From the NCBI RefSeq assembly GCF_002976435.1, contig NZ_PUGF01000006.1:153893-217892 (forward strand): a stretch of 64,000 nt of DNA, in the 5' to 3' direction. This DNA comes from Solimicrobium silvestre. Lineage in GTDB: Bacteria; Pseudomonadota; Gammaproteobacteria; Burkholderiales; Burkholderiaceae_D. The position numbers were made by a program, and so were the translations under genes. Within the stretch, counting starts at the first letter, position 1. Every line of letters starts with the position of its first letter. This document shows positions 1-8,034 of the stretch, one piece after another. The notes under the pieces were generated by a model. The model was not told where the DNA came from. It did no database searches and saw only the letters and a program-made list of their open reading frames with translations.

Positions 1-1
1 A

Positions 2-619
2 TTGCAAAACAGTTCGGGGTTAGGCGATGTACTGACAACATTAGGCGACAATCCCTTGCCTGATGCTTATGTGCTTAGTTTTGAGGAGCATTTTGAACTG
101 ACGACCCAGCAATCCAGCCCAGAAAAAATCGAAGCCTTAGCAGCACAACTACAAAAACTACCTGAAGTTGATCATGTGCAGATCGATTCCAACTGGATCA
201 AACGTTTGGCGGCATTAATGCATCTGGCGCAATTTGTTTTGGCAGCGCTGGCCATTGCATTAAGTGTGGTCGTGATTACGGTGGTGTTTAATGCCACCCG
301 CTTGCAAGTACTGTCGCACCGCGCTGAAATTGTGGTGATTCGCCTGTTAGGTGCAACCAGTCAATACATACGGCGCCCTTATTACTATACCGGTGCCTTA
401 TTAGGCTTAGCCGCTGGTTTAACTGCATTAGCCATTGTTGCTGCCGCATTGCAACCGATGAACCAGGCAATTGTAGAATTTGCCAGTTTGTACGGATCAG
501 AGTTTCATTTAACGCCGTTAAACCTCACTTTTAGCGTGTATTTACTGGTTTCAAGCGCCTTATTGGGCTTATTCGGCGCTTTTCTATCCGTACGGCATCA
601 AGTTAAGCAGCTTAATTAG
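2..619 (+). CDS. ftsX: Cell division protein FtsX, C-terminal part (5' end outside window)
   Basis: This is the C-terminal two thirds of FtsX, the membrane subunit of the FtsEX complex that regulates peptidoglycan hydrolases at the septum. The reading frame is open to the left edge, so the gene starts outside the window; 205 residues are visible and the family is usually about 300. The first ~70 residues look like the end of the extracytoplasmic domain. They are followed by hydrophobic segments near residues 72-97, 125-147 and 172-198, the usual FtsX arrangement. The stretch between the first two (RAEIVVIRLLGA) matches the FtsX/MacB-type permease core. rpoH follows on the same strand, but a 190-bp gap with its own operator and promoter separates them, so the two are probably independently transcribed. 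Confidence 0.9.
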   Translation: MQNSSGLGDVLTTLGDNPLPDAYVLSFEEHFELTTQQSSPEKIEALAAQLQKLPEVDHVQIDSNWIKRLAALMHLAQFVLAALAIALSVVVITVVFNATRLQVLSHRAEIVVIRLLGATSQYIRRPYYYTGALLGLAAGLTALAIVAAALQPMNQAIVEFASLYGSEFHLTPLNLTFSVYLLVSSALLGLFGAFLSVRHQVKQLN

Positions 620-715
620 CGTTTAAGCTGCATCCTTTGCAAATACCCCACTCTTCTTATCTAAAAGTTCAATTAAATTCATTCCGATACAAGTTTTTAC
701 AACAAAACTAGATCA

Positions 716-742
716 TTAGCACTCATTGCAAGAGAGTGCTAA
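716..742 (+). promoter_or_regulatory. CIRCE operator (HrcA binding site) in front of rpoH
   Basis: A perfect inverted repeat TTAGCACTC-N9-GAGTGCTAA, identical to the CIRCE consensus bound by the heat-shock repressor HrcA. It ends directly before a TATAAT box at 743-748, so bound repressor would block the promoter. The likely target is rpoH, whose start lies 67 bp downstream. Confidence 0.93.
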
Positions 743-748
743 TATAAT
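743..748 (+). promoter_or_regulatory. Probable -10 box of the rpoH promoter
   Basis: TATAAT directly abuts the CIRCE element. No good -35 hexamer is seen at 16-18 bp spacing, since that stretch lies inside CIRCE, so the call rests on the perfect -10 and the location. Confidence 0.55.
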
Positions 749-809
749 GGCTGAAGCATTTCTGTTTAGCTTTATTAATTGACAGCAACACTACTGATTG
801 GAACAACGC

Positions 810-1706
810 ATGAACCATTCAACAAACGCATTACCACTTACTTCATCCAACACCGCATTAGCATTGGGCTTTACCGGTACACTCGGTAATATTGATGCCT
901 ACATTTCTGCGGTCAATCGCTTACCAATGCTGACTCACGAAGAAGAAATCAGATTAGCTACGGCCTTGCGCGATGAAAATGATCTGGCTGCAGCGCAACA
1001 AATGGTTATGTCGCATTTACGTTTAGTGGTTTCCATTGCTCGCGGTTATTTGGGCTACGGCTTGCCGCATGCTGATTTAATCCAAGAAGGCAATATTGGC
1101 TTGATGAAAGCGGTTAAGCGTTTTGACCCTGATCACGGTGTACGTTTGGTTTCTTACGCCATGCATTGGATTAAAGCCGAAATGCATGAATACATTTTAA
1201 AAAACTGGCGCTTGGTGAAAGTTGCTACAACTAAAGCACAACGCAAATTATTCTTTAATTTACGTAGCCACAAGCTCGGTTTTGAAAGCATGACTCAAAG
1301 CCAGATTGATAACTTGGCCGAAACATTGAATGTAAAACGCGAAGAAGTCATTGAAATGGAAATGCGTTTAGCTGGTCGCGACATGGCCTTAGATGCACCG
1401 ACCGACGATGACGATGATAAATTTGCGCCTATCGCATACTTAGCTAGCGACAACAATGAGCCGACCAAAGTATTGGAAGCGCAGCATTATGATCAGTTGC
1501 AAACAGTTGGTTTGGAAACGGCGTTAGAGAATTTAGATGCGCGTTCACGCCGTATTATCGAAGCACGCTGGTTGGCAAATGACGATGGCAGCGGCGCAAC
1601 TTTGCATGACTTGGCAGCTGAATTCAGTGTTTCTGCTGAGCGGATACGCCAGATTGAAAGCGCAGCTTTGAAGAAAATGAAAGGTAGTTTAGCGGCTTAC
1701 GCTTGA
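810..1706 (+). CDS. rpoH: RNA polymerase heat-shock sigma factor RpoH (sigma-32)
   Basis: Alternative sigma factor directing RNA polymerase to heat-shock promoters. The ATG at 810 is chosen over the in-frame TTG at 798; it gives 298 residues, normal for RpoH. The diagnostic RpoH box QRKLFFNLR lies at residues 144-152. Region 2 (about 60-135) contains the core-binding and -10 recognition stretch GLPHADLIQEGNIGLMKAVKRF written here in family terms, and the C-terminal region-4 helix-turn-helix occupies about residues 255-295. The gene has its own promoter overlapped by a CIRCE site, so HrcA probably represses it; this would couple the HrcA and sigma-32 regulons. It is monocistronic, ending in a strong hairpin at about 1735-1762. 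Confidence 0.97.
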   Translation: MNHSTNALPLTSSNTALALGFTGTLGNIDAYISAVNRLPMLTHEEEIRLATALRDENDLAAAQQMVMSHLRLVVSIARGYLGYGLPHADLIQEGNIGLMKAVKRFDPDHGVRLVSYAMHWIKAEMHEYILKNWRLVKVATTKAQRKLFFNLRSHKLGFESMTQSQIDNLAETLNVKREEVIEMEMRLAGRDMALDAPTDDDDDKFAPIAYLASDNNEPTKVLEAQHYDQLQTVGLETALENLDARSRRIIEARWLANDDGSGATLHDLAAEFSVSAERIRQIESAALKKMKGSLAAYA

Positions 1707-1733
1707 CGCTAAATCTTAATTTTCAGTTGTAAT

Positions 1734-1762
1734 AAAAAAACGCTCTTCGGAGCGTTTTTTGT
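1734..1762. terminator. Bidirectional rho-independent terminator between rpoH and the mutarotase gene
   Basis: Stem CGCTC (1741-1745), TTCG tetraloop, GAGCG (1750-1754), flanked by seven A on the left and six T on the right. It can stop rpoH on the plus strand and the convergent mutarotase gene on the minus strand. Confidence 0.9.
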
Positions 1763-1787
1763 TTTCAGCATACCGCAGCATATATTT

Positions 1788-2606
1788 TTAAATAGATCTT
1801 GCACTAGGCTGAACAACCAAGCGCTGACTAGCCCGCCAAGTTGCATCAATTGGCAAACAAATAGGCTCGGCAATCGCAGCAGCTTCCACGCACAACATCC
1901 GCTCATAGCCATTTGGCTCTAAATCCGCCAAGGTACGCCCTAATTCAGCGCCGGGGTTCCAGACAACAGCATCGGCAAATCCATTACTAAACACGGCCAA
2001 ACGTTGTCTAGCTTGCTGTACATCCAGTCTGGTTGGTGCATTCATGTAAATGCGATCAACCTGACCATGAATTGTTAGTACTTCATCCATTTCTACGCAA
2101 TTTTCCACGCCGATAACTGAATCACGATAATGCGTACCCTGCAAACCAATTACCCGCACTTGTTCAATATGCTCAACACGTAAATAGGTATGTAGCGCGC
2201 AGGTAAAAGAGAATTCGGTGTTGCCAGTATTGTGGATCGCCAATTCAATTTCCAACTCGGCGCCGGACAACGTAACGGTCAATTCAGCCCAAAATGCGTG
2301 CGGCCAGATTGCTCGTGTGATTTCGTTATCACGCAATTCAAACACGGCGCGATCAGGATGATCTGATGCGCGTTTATGCCACAACTGGGTGCGGGCAAAT
2401 CCGTGTTTGGGTAACAAACCCAAACTGGCGAATTGCGGAAAAATGACAGGAACGCCGCCGCGCAGCGCGGCACCGGCATCGCTAGATGAGGTTTTACTTA
2501 GAAATAACTGTTCTGGCTGATTAGCCGGAATCCAAGAGATTACCTGCGCACCGTTGTGGGCGATTTGTACCTGAGCCCCATCGGCAGTGCGCAGAGTCGT
2601 TATCAT
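1788..2606 (-). CDS. D-hexose-6-phosphate mutarotase (aldose 1-epimerase superfamily)
   Basis: Predicted cytosolic sugar-phosphate epimerase that interconverts alpha and beta anomers of hexose 6-phosphates (YeaD family). Length is 272 residues, close to the family norm. Typical features include the RGGVPVIFPQF stretch near residues 50-60, GFAR at about 70, the HTYLRV motif around residue 147 with the conserved active-site histidine, and a conserved glutamate toward the C-terminus (CVEAAAI). It is the promoter-distal neighbour of the oxidase assembly genes: the gap to the sco gene is only 13 bp, so it is probably co-transcribed with them although its function is unrelated. Confidence 0.88.
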   Translation of the reverse strand: MITTLRTADGAQVQIAHNGAQVISWIPANQPEQLFLSKTSSSDAGAALRGGVPVIFPQFASLGLLPKHGFARTQLWHKRASDHPDRAVFELRDNEITRAIWPHAFWAELTVTLSGAELEIELAIHNTGNTEFSFTCALHTYLRVEHIEQVRVIGLQGTHYRDSVIGVENCVEMDEVLTIHGQVDRIYMNAPTRLDVQQARQRLAVFSNGFADAVVWNPGAELGRTLADLEPNGYERMLCVEAAAIAEPICLPIDATWRASQRLVVQPSARSI

Positions 2607-2619
2607 CTTGCTGTACAGA

Positions 2620-3201
2620 TTAATTATTAAGCAGTAGTTTCAAATCATGCGCAATCGGTGCTGGGCCCTGATTAAAGCGCGCGAACAAACGGATATGGCC
2701 TTCTTTATCAAACACATAGCTACCGGCGCTATGGTCTATGGTGTAGCTGCCAGGCGTTTTACCTGGAACTTTTTCATAGAAAATTTTGAAGTCATCAGCA
2801 ATTTTTTTAGTGGCGGACGCGTCGCCAACCAAACCTAAAAAGCGCTTATCAAAGGCAGGCACATATTGCGATAATATTTTTTTGGTATCGCGTTCAGGGT
2901 CCAAACTCACGAATAACACTTGCACCTGATCTGACAATGGCCCTAACTCTTGCATCACCGTTGACAGTTCTGCCATTGTAGTTGGGCATACATCGGGACA
3001 TTGGGTATAACCAAAAAACATCACAACAACTTTGCCTTTGAAATCAGATAAATGACGCATCTTGCCATTGAAGTCGGGCAGACTAAAATCATTCGCATAG
3101 GCCAAACCAGTCACATCGGTATTTTTAAAATCAGGTTTGGCGTTCTGACTGCATGCGCCAAGAGAAAGCAATAATCCGAAAAGAATAATGAGTTTTTTCA
3201 T
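2620..3201 (-). CDS. SCO1/SenC family copper chaperone lipoprotein
   Basis: Membrane-anchored thioredoxin-fold protein that delivers copper to the CuA centre of cytochrome oxidase subunit II. The N-terminus is a lipoprotein signal with lipobox LGAC (Cys at residue 17). The copper-binding CxxxC lies in YTQCPDVCPTT near residue 75, and a later conserved histidine is in YTIDHSAGSYV at about residue 155. At 193 residues it is typical of bacterial Sco. The start is 7 bp after the ctaB stop codon with no clear ribosome binding site, which suggests translational coupling to ctaB. Confidence 0.95.
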   Translation of the reverse strand: MKKLIILFGLLLSLGACSQNAKPDFKNTDVTGLAYANDFSLPDFNGKMRHLSDFKGKVVVMFFGYTQCPDVCPTTMAELSTVMQELGPLSDQVQVLFVSLDPERDTKKILSQYVPAFDKRFLGLVGDASATKKIADDFKIFYEKVPGKTPGSYTIDHSAGSYVFDKEGHIRLFARFNQGPAPIAHDLKLLLNN

Positions 3202-3208
3202 GGGAGTT

Positions 3209-4093
3209 TCAGTATTTAAAATAATGGTCGACTAACAAAGCCGCAAATAATAACGATAGATAAATGATAGAAAAAGTAAAGGTTTTTCTAGCTAATTTAT
3301 CGCTGTAATTTCGATGGATTTGCCAGGCGTAATATAAAAATATGGCGCCTAATAGCATAGCGCTCACCAGATAAATCAGACCACTCATTCGAACCGCAAA
3401 CGGCAGCGTGGTAGTGGCGACTAAAGCGATAGTGTACAGCCAGATATGCAAACCGGTAAATTTCATGCCATGAGTAATCGGCAGCATCGGCAAGCCAGAT
3501 TTGGCGTAATCATCGCGACGGTACAAAGCTAATGCCCAGAAGTGCGGCGGGGTCCAGACAAAAATAATTAATACCAATAACCAGGCTTGCATCGGCACGT
3601 CATTGGCAATCGCAGCCCAACCGAGCGCTGGCGGCATGGCGCCAGATAAGCCGCCAATCACAATATTTTGCGGCGTCGCAGGTTTGAGTAAAACAGTATA
3701 AATAACGGCGTAACCGATGAAGGTGACAAGGGTCAGCCACATGGTGAGCGGATTCACCAGAAAGTATAAAACCAGCATTCCGGCGCCGCCGATGATGGCG
3801 GAAAACACGCAGATTTGTTTAACCGAAATTTCACCTTGCGCCGATGCACGCCGTGCGGTGCGCGCCATCAATGCATCAATCTCACGTTCCATCAAGCAAT
3901 TTACCGCAAAGGCAGCACCGGCCAATAACCAGATACCAATGGAAGCTGCTAGCACGATGTGCCAGTCAGGCATATCCGGGGTAGCTAAAAACATCCCGAT
4001 CACGGCGCAAAATACGGCTAATTGCGTCACACGTGGTTTGGTTAAAGCCAGATACTGCGAAAGTCGACTGGGTTGATCGATCATGGTATTCAT
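3209..4093 (-). CDS. ctaB: Protoheme IX farnesyltransferase (heme O synthase)
   Basis: Integral membrane prenyltransferase (CyoE/Cox10) that attaches a farnesyl group to protoheme to make heme O, the precursor of heme A. The protein has 294 residues with about eight to nine hydrophobic segments. The aspartate-rich prenyl-diphosphate site is visible as [15 protein letters not shown] near residues 65-80, and the second conserved cluster is [15 protein letters not shown] near residue 190. The start at 4093 is supported by an AGGAA box. It sits between ctaA (heme A synthase) and sco, so heme modification and copper delivery genes are contiguous. Confidence 0.96.
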   Translation of the reverse strand: MNTMIDQPSRLSQYLALTKPRVTQLAVFCAVIGMFLATPDMPDWHIVLAASIGIWLLAGAAFAVNCLMEREIDALMARTARRASAQGEISVKQICVFSAIIGGAGMLVLYFLVNPLTMWLTLVTFIGYAVIYTVLLKPATPQNIVIGGLSGAMPPALGWAAIANDVPMQAWLLVLIIFVWTPPHFWALALYRRDDYAKSGLPMLPITHGMKFTGLHIWLYTIALVATTTLPFAVRMSGLIYLVSAMLLGAIFLYYAWQIHRNYSDKLARKTFTFSIIYLSLLFAALLVDHYFKY

Positions 4094-4144
4094 ACGTTCC
4101 TGAGTTTTACTTCAATTTTACTAATTAATTTCACTTCAACTTGA

Positions 4145-5218
4145 CTAGCGTCGACGCAGATCCACAGGAATCTGGACTCGATAGTTTAACACGGTCAACA
4201 AGCCCAAGAGCAGCGCAGCGCCGCCGTTATGTAATACGGCTATCCCTAACGGCCAGTTAAATAAAATGTTGGCCAAACCGGTGCAGAACTGCACTAGCAA
4301 TACCAGCATTATCGCTTTTGCGACTTTACTCACGCCCATCATATTGCGCGCCCGAAACGCGACATAGCCGGAACTAATTACCACCAGCAATGCAAAATTT
4401 CTGTGTACCCAATGGATGGCGGTAAGCGCGGCGAATGACAAGTAATCGCCATTCGCGGTCTTGCCCAATTCACGCCACAGGCTAAAGCCATGTTCAAAAT
4501 CCATCGGTGGGATTAACGCGCCCTGACACATCGGATAATCGGTGCAAGCCAGCACCGCGTAGTTAGTACTAACCCAACCTCCGAGTGCGATTTGTATCAG
4601 CAAAATCAACCACGCCGCACGTGCCAGCCATTTCAGTTTTAAGGCCTCATGTGCAACCCGAATCGGCACAGTTTCAATGCGTGCCGCCAACCATGCCAGC
4701 ATCACGAGCAGCCCCATTCCCAATAGCAAATGTGTGGTGACGATAATCGGTTGCAATTTTAAGGTCACCGTCCACATACCAAACGCGCCTTGCAAACAGA
4801 CAAATAAAAACAATACCGTGGCGTAGACTGGCGCGCCTTCAAATTGCTTGCGCTTGATCCAGGCAATAATCATTTGCGCCACAATCAGCACGCCTACCGA
4901 TGCGGCCAAATAACGATGGATCATTTCCACCCAGGCTTTAAAGTGGGTAACAGGGCCTTCTGGCATAGCGGTTTGCGCTGCACTAATCGCAGCGTGCGAG
5001 ATGAACGGATTCGCCGCGCCATAACATCCAGGCCAATCAGGGCAACCTAAACCGGAATCGGTTAAGCGCGTAAAACCGCCAAACATAATTAAGTCAAAGG
5101 TTAAAAATAACGTTACTAAAACTAGTTTGCGGTATTTATTAGCGTCGCTGGAAACCCAGACGATAGTAAGCGGCAATGCGGCAACCAATAGCGCGGTCAG
5201 AACAATTTGAATCCACAT
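4145..5218 (-). CDS. ctaA: Heme A synthase (COX15/CtaA family)
   Basis: Multi-pass membrane oxygenase converting heme O to heme A for cytochrome aa3. The reading frame is open further upstream to 5287, but that part overlaps the preceding gene; the ATG at 5218, 4 bp after the upstream stop, gives 357 residues and a typical membrane start (MWIQIVLTALL). Conserved features are GGFTRLTDSGLGCPDWPGCYG near residue 50 of the protein written in family terms, paired histidine motifs (EMIHRYLA; TTHLLLG; IHWVHRN; VLHNGGA) as heme ligands, and a cysteine pair in the second half (LACTDYPMCQG). Eight hydrophobic segments are recognisable. Tight spacing indicates co-transcription with the SCO-like gene and ctaB. 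Confidence 0.95.
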   Translation of the reverse strand: MWIQIVLTALLVAALPLTIVWVSSDANKYRKLVLVTLFLTFDLIMFGGFTRLTDSGLGCPDWPGCYGAANPFISHAAISAAQTAMPEGPVTHFKAWVEMIHRYLAASVGVLIVAQMIIAWIKRKQFEGAPVYATVLFLFVCLQGAFGMWTVTLKLQPIIVTTHLLLGMGLLVMLAWLAARIETVPIRVAHEALKLKWLARAAWLILLIQIALGGWVSTNYAVLACTDYPMCQGALIPPMDFEHGFSLWRELGKTANGDYLSFAALTAIHWVHRNFALLVVISSGYVAFRARNMMGVSKVAKAIMLVLLVQFCTGLANILFNWPLGIAVLHNGGAALLLGLLTVLNYRVQIPVDLRRR

Positions 5219-5222
5219 GTTA

Positions 5223-5891
5223 TTAGCCGATGCTGGAAGCTTTGAGTAATTTATCGAGATCTTTTTTGATTTTATACGGATCTGCATCGACGCTGTAACG
5301 CATCATCAAATTACCTAAGGGATCAATTAAATATAAACGATCTTGCATCGTGCTGCCCTGCTCTGCTGGCAACCACGCTTCTACGTTTTTTGCATCGGCA
5401 CGTAACACATGAGTGCCGTCGTATTCACGCAGCAAACTGGTCTCCATCGGATTTTGATCCGTTATAACTAACACGCGCTCGATTCTATCCATGTCTTTGC
5501 CTTGCATTAAGCGCAGTTGGCGCATATTGAGCAAACTCTTTTTGCATGCAGCCTGACAATCGGAAGCACTCACTTGCAGCATGATCCACTTACCTTTATA
5601 GGCATCCAGTTCTTGCGCGCCAGAGCCTTGCAATTGGCTGTCTAGTTTAGGCATTGGATACAAACGCGGATCAAGCAACGTGCCGTAATTGGTGCGGCCA
5701 GTCGGTTTGATCACATAGTAGGTCAGGTAAGAAAAAAACAGCGGCGACGCGCAAATAGCGATCACCAAATACAATTTCCATCTACCGCGATGAATTTGTT
5801 GCGGCGTATGTTCATTCGCTGATTTATTCACGGGGTTAGTCATTGTGTCGCTCACTTTTTCGTTCACTTTATTTTCCGCCTTATTTTCCAC
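5223..5891 (-). CDS. SCO-like single-pass membrane protein of the oxidase cluster
   Basis: Predicted membrane-anchored thioredoxin-fold protein, 222 residues. A polar, glutamate- and asparagine-rich N-terminus (about 1-38) precedes one membrane segment at about 40-62 (LYLVIAICASPLFFSYLTYYV). The C-terminal domain resembles the SCO/redoxin fold and carries CQAAC (CxxxC) near residue 112. Its exact biochemical role is not established to my knowledge; the location points to copper or disulfide handling in oxidase assembly. I use the GTG at 5891, which overlaps the surf1 end by 11 bp and has an AGG nearby. An ATG at 5843 is a credible alternative and would remove 16 residues. Confidence 0.8.
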   Translation of the reverse strand: MENKAENKVNEKVSDTMTNPVNKSANEHTPQQIHRGRWKLYLVIAICASPLFFSYLTYYVIKPTGRTNYGTLLDPRLYPMPKLDSQLQGSGAQELDAYKGKWIMLQVSASDCQAACKKSLLNMRQLRLMQGKDMDRIERVLVITDQNPMETSLLREYDGTHVLRADAKNVEAWLPAEQGSTMQDRLYLIDPLGNLMMRYSVDADPYKIKKDLDKLLKASSIG

Positions 5892-6585
5892 GCTTTAAAC
5901 CTGTCACTAAATAAAATAATAACGCCATGCCAGCTAATGCCAGCCACTGAAATGCATAGCCGCGATGCCGTTCCGAACCCATTGAAGCACGTGGCCAGTC
6001 ACGCAACAAGCCATCTTCCGGGCCTTTAGTTTGCTCGACGATAAACGGATAAGTCGGCAACTTGCTGGCTGCTATAAACGCATTTACTTCCAAATTTTGA
6101 ATCAGTGCATTCGGCTGCAGAGTGGCACTTTGTCCTAATTGTAAAACATGACCGCTATTTGCCTTGAGCGTTCCCTCAATTTGAATTAGGCCTGAAGGTG
6201 TTTGGTACTTTTTAATTGCAGCTCGATCTAGCGAATTTCTGGGTAGCCAGCCACGGGCAATTAATACATAGCTGGATTGCCCCTGTAGCTTAAACGGCAT
6301 CATGACTACAATGCCAGCCATGCCATTCATGGGTCGGTTATCTAAATATACAGGCCAGTCTTTGACGAATTCGCCCGTCAAAACAACCCGAGTGTATTCT
6401 ATCTGATTAATATCTTGCGAGGACGGCAACGGAATTGCTGGCGTATTTTCCCGAGCTAGCAACTTCGCTTCGATGGCCTCTTTTTGATGGGCTCGTTGCG
6501 TTTGCCAATATGACAGCGAGCATCCTAGCGCAACTAACAGCAGCGTAGCGATGAAAGGAACTAGTCTAAAACGAAAGGTAAGCAT
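5881..6585 (-). CDS. SURF1 family cytochrome oxidase biogenesis protein
   Basis: Inner-membrane protein that assists insertion of heme a into oxidase subunit I. The 234-residue product has the family layout: an N-terminal membrane helix (about 8-27), a periplasmic domain, and a C-terminal helix (about 212-229, FQWLALAGMALLFYLVTG). Typical residues include YWQTQRAHQK after the first helix and the periplasmic PVYLDNRPM and RGWLPRN stretches. It overlaps the next gene by 11 bp. Only 20 bp separate its start from the divergent DUF2909 gene, so its promoter must lie inside that neighbour or it is read through from upstream oxidase genes. Confidence 0.93.
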   Translation of the reverse strand: MLTFRFRLVPFIATLLLVALGCSLSYWQTQRAHQKEAIEAKLLARENTPAIPLPSSQDINQIEYTRVVLTGEFVKDWPVYLDNRPMNGMAGIVVMMPFKLQGQSSYVLIARGWLPRNSLDRAAIKKYQTPSGLIQIEGTLKANSGHVLQLGQSATLQPNALIQNLEVNAFIAASKLPTYPFIVEQTKGPEDGLLRDWPRASMGSERHRGYAFQWLALAGMALLFYLVTGLKRGK

Positions 6586-6605
6586 TACAATAGGAACTCA
6601 TTCAT

Positions 6606-6827
6606 ATGCGCAACGCGCCATTAAATAACATGAAAATCTTCGTTGCCATCGCCTTCATTCTCATCATTGCCAGCCTCGGTTCCGCACTGATTTATTTAAT
6701 GAAGGATAAGGGGCAAAGTATGCGCACCGTCAAAGCCCTGGCGTTCCGCGTCGGCTTTTCAGTCGCCTTGTTTATTTTGATCCTGATTGCTTATCATTTC
6801 GGCTACATACAGCCTACCGGAATTTAA
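6606..6827 (+). CDS. Twin-transmembrane protein, DUF2909 family
   Basis: A 73-residue protein with two membrane helices (about residues 10-32 and 48-66) linked by a short basic loop, MKDKGQSMRTVKALAFRVGFS in part. The layout matches DUF2909 twin-TM proteins, which I associate with cytochrome oxidase loci in betaproteobacteria; function is unknown. An AGGA at 6592-6595 supports the ATG at 6606, although the ATG at 6630 would start directly at the first helix. It is the only gene of the oxidase region on the plus strand, wedged between surf1 and coxC, and shares a bidirectional terminator with coxC. Confidence 0.85.
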   Translation: MRNAPLNNMKIFVAIAFILIIASLGSALIYLMKDKGQSMRTVKALAFRVGFSVALFILILIAYHFGYIQPTGI

Positions 6828-6841
6828 TATCTTAACCCAAA

Positions 6842-6874
6842 CAAAAAACCGCACCTAAAAGTGCGGCTTTTTTA
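6842..6874. terminator. Bidirectional terminator between the DUF2909 gene and coxC
   Basis: Stem CCGCAC (6849-6854) / GTGCGG (6861-6866) with a CTAAAA loop, A-run on the left and T-run on the right. Because of it, coxC and the downstream surf1-to-sco block may be separate transcripts. Confidence 0.88.
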
Positions 6875-6889
6875 TTGGCCAACGCGGTA

Positions 6890-7750
6890 TTACAACCAAT
6901 ACACCACGACATACAAACCCAACCAAACCACGTCCACAAAGTGCCAGTACCAAGCAGCACCTTCAAACGCAAAATGATGCGTTGGCGTGAAGTGACCTTT
7001 TAAGTGGCGGTACAACACAACCGACAACATAATTGCACCCATCGTCACGTGGAAACCATGGAAACCGGTCAGCAAGAAGAAGGTTGAGCCATAAATACCT
7101 GAAGTCAGTTTCAAATTCAGTTCAGTGTAGGCATGCATATATTCATAGCCTTGCAAGCCCATGAAGGTTGCGCCTAACAAAATGGTCGCAAATAAGAACA
7201 ACGAGGTTTTTGCACGATGACCAGCAATCAACGCGTGATGCGCGATGGTTAGCGTAACGCCGGAAGAAAGCAGTAATGCTGTGTTAATCGTTGGAATTGG
7301 GAACGGGCCCATTAACTTGAATGTTTCGATCGTTCCGGCTGGACCGATATTACCCCAATGCCCCACAAAATCAGGCCACAGGACTTTGTTGTCCAGGTCA
7401 GCCAGCCAAGGCATGGAAATAGAGCGGGCATAAAACAACGCGCCAAAGAATGCGCCAAAGAACATCACTTCTGAGAAGATAAACCAGCTCATGCTCCAGC
7501 GATAAGAAAGATCAACGCGCGCGTTATATTGGCCGCCTTCTGATTCCTTAATCGCATCGCCAAACCAAAAATACAAAACAACCAGAGTGAGGAAAATACC
7601 GGCAAAATTAACGTACATCGCATACGGCAAACTATTCACCCAGGCAGCAGCGCCTAACATCGTCAGGAGCAAAGTAGCTCCTGCTAAAAATGGCCACTGT
7701 GAAGGACCTGGAACAAAATAATATGGCGCTTTGGCGTGCCCTGAACTCAT
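6890..7750 (-). CDS. coxC: Cytochrome c oxidase subunit III
   Basis: Membrane subunit III of aa3-type cytochrome c oxidase, 286 residues with seven membrane segments. Family signatures are visible: WSMSWFIFSEVMFFGAFF near residue 90 with the conserved glutamate, and the C-terminal FHGFHVTMG and WYWHFVDVVWLGLY blocks with conserved histidines and glutamates. The start is placed at 7750 rather than the upstream in-frame codon at 7768 because GGAGA lies 9 bp upstream and the product then begins MSSGHAKAPYYFVPG, as in homologues. It is the last gene of the coxB-ctaD-ctaG run before a terminator hairpin. Confidence 0.97.
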   Translation of the reverse strand: MSSGHAKAPYYFVPGPSQWPFLAGATLLLTMLGAAAWVNSLPYAMYVNFAGIFLTLVVLYFWFGDAIKESEGGQYNARVDLSYRWSMSWFIFSEVMFFGAFFGALFYARSISMPWLADLDNKVLWPDFVGHWGNIGPAGTIETFKLMGPFPIPTINTALLLSSGVTLTIAHHALIAGHRAKTSLFLFATILLGATFMGLQGYEYMHAYTELNLKLTSGIYGSTFFLLTGFHGFHVTMGAIMLSVVLYRHLKGHFTPTHHFAFEGAAWYWHFVDVVWLGLYVVVYWL

Positions 7751-7786
7751 TTTTATCTCCTGAAACAAAACTTGACGATCAAATTA

Positions 7787-8005
7787 TTATTGGTTTGCCA
7801 CAACACTTTTCACAATTAAGATCAGTGTTGCGATGAATATTGCTGCAACTGAAATTCCTGCAATAACCACATAAATAGGATTTAATTTTGCGGCATCTTG
7901 CTCATACGAGCTTTTTTTACGTAGGCCAACAAACGACCAGCAAACTGCTTTAATTGTTGCGAAAAACGAGAGCTTACGTTGTGACGCATCTTTTAAATCC
8001 GACAT
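7787..8005 (-). CDS. Small single-pass membrane protein, DUF2970 family
   Basis: A 72-residue protein with a basic N-terminal half (FFATIKAVCWSFVGLRKKSSYEQD in part) and one C-terminal membrane helix (about 46-68). The sequence fits DUF2970, a small family I know from oxidase operons of Burkholderiales; its function is not established. An AGAGG lies upstream of the ATG. It sits between ctaG and coxC with short gaps, which suggests a role in assembly or stability of the oxidase. Confidence 0.82.
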   Translation of the reverse strand: MSDLKDASQRKLSFFATIKAVCWSFVGLRKKSSYEQDAAKLNPIYVVIAGISVAAIFIATLILIVKSVVANQ

Positions 8006-8034
8006 AGAACCTCTTATGTATTCAGACTACCAAA

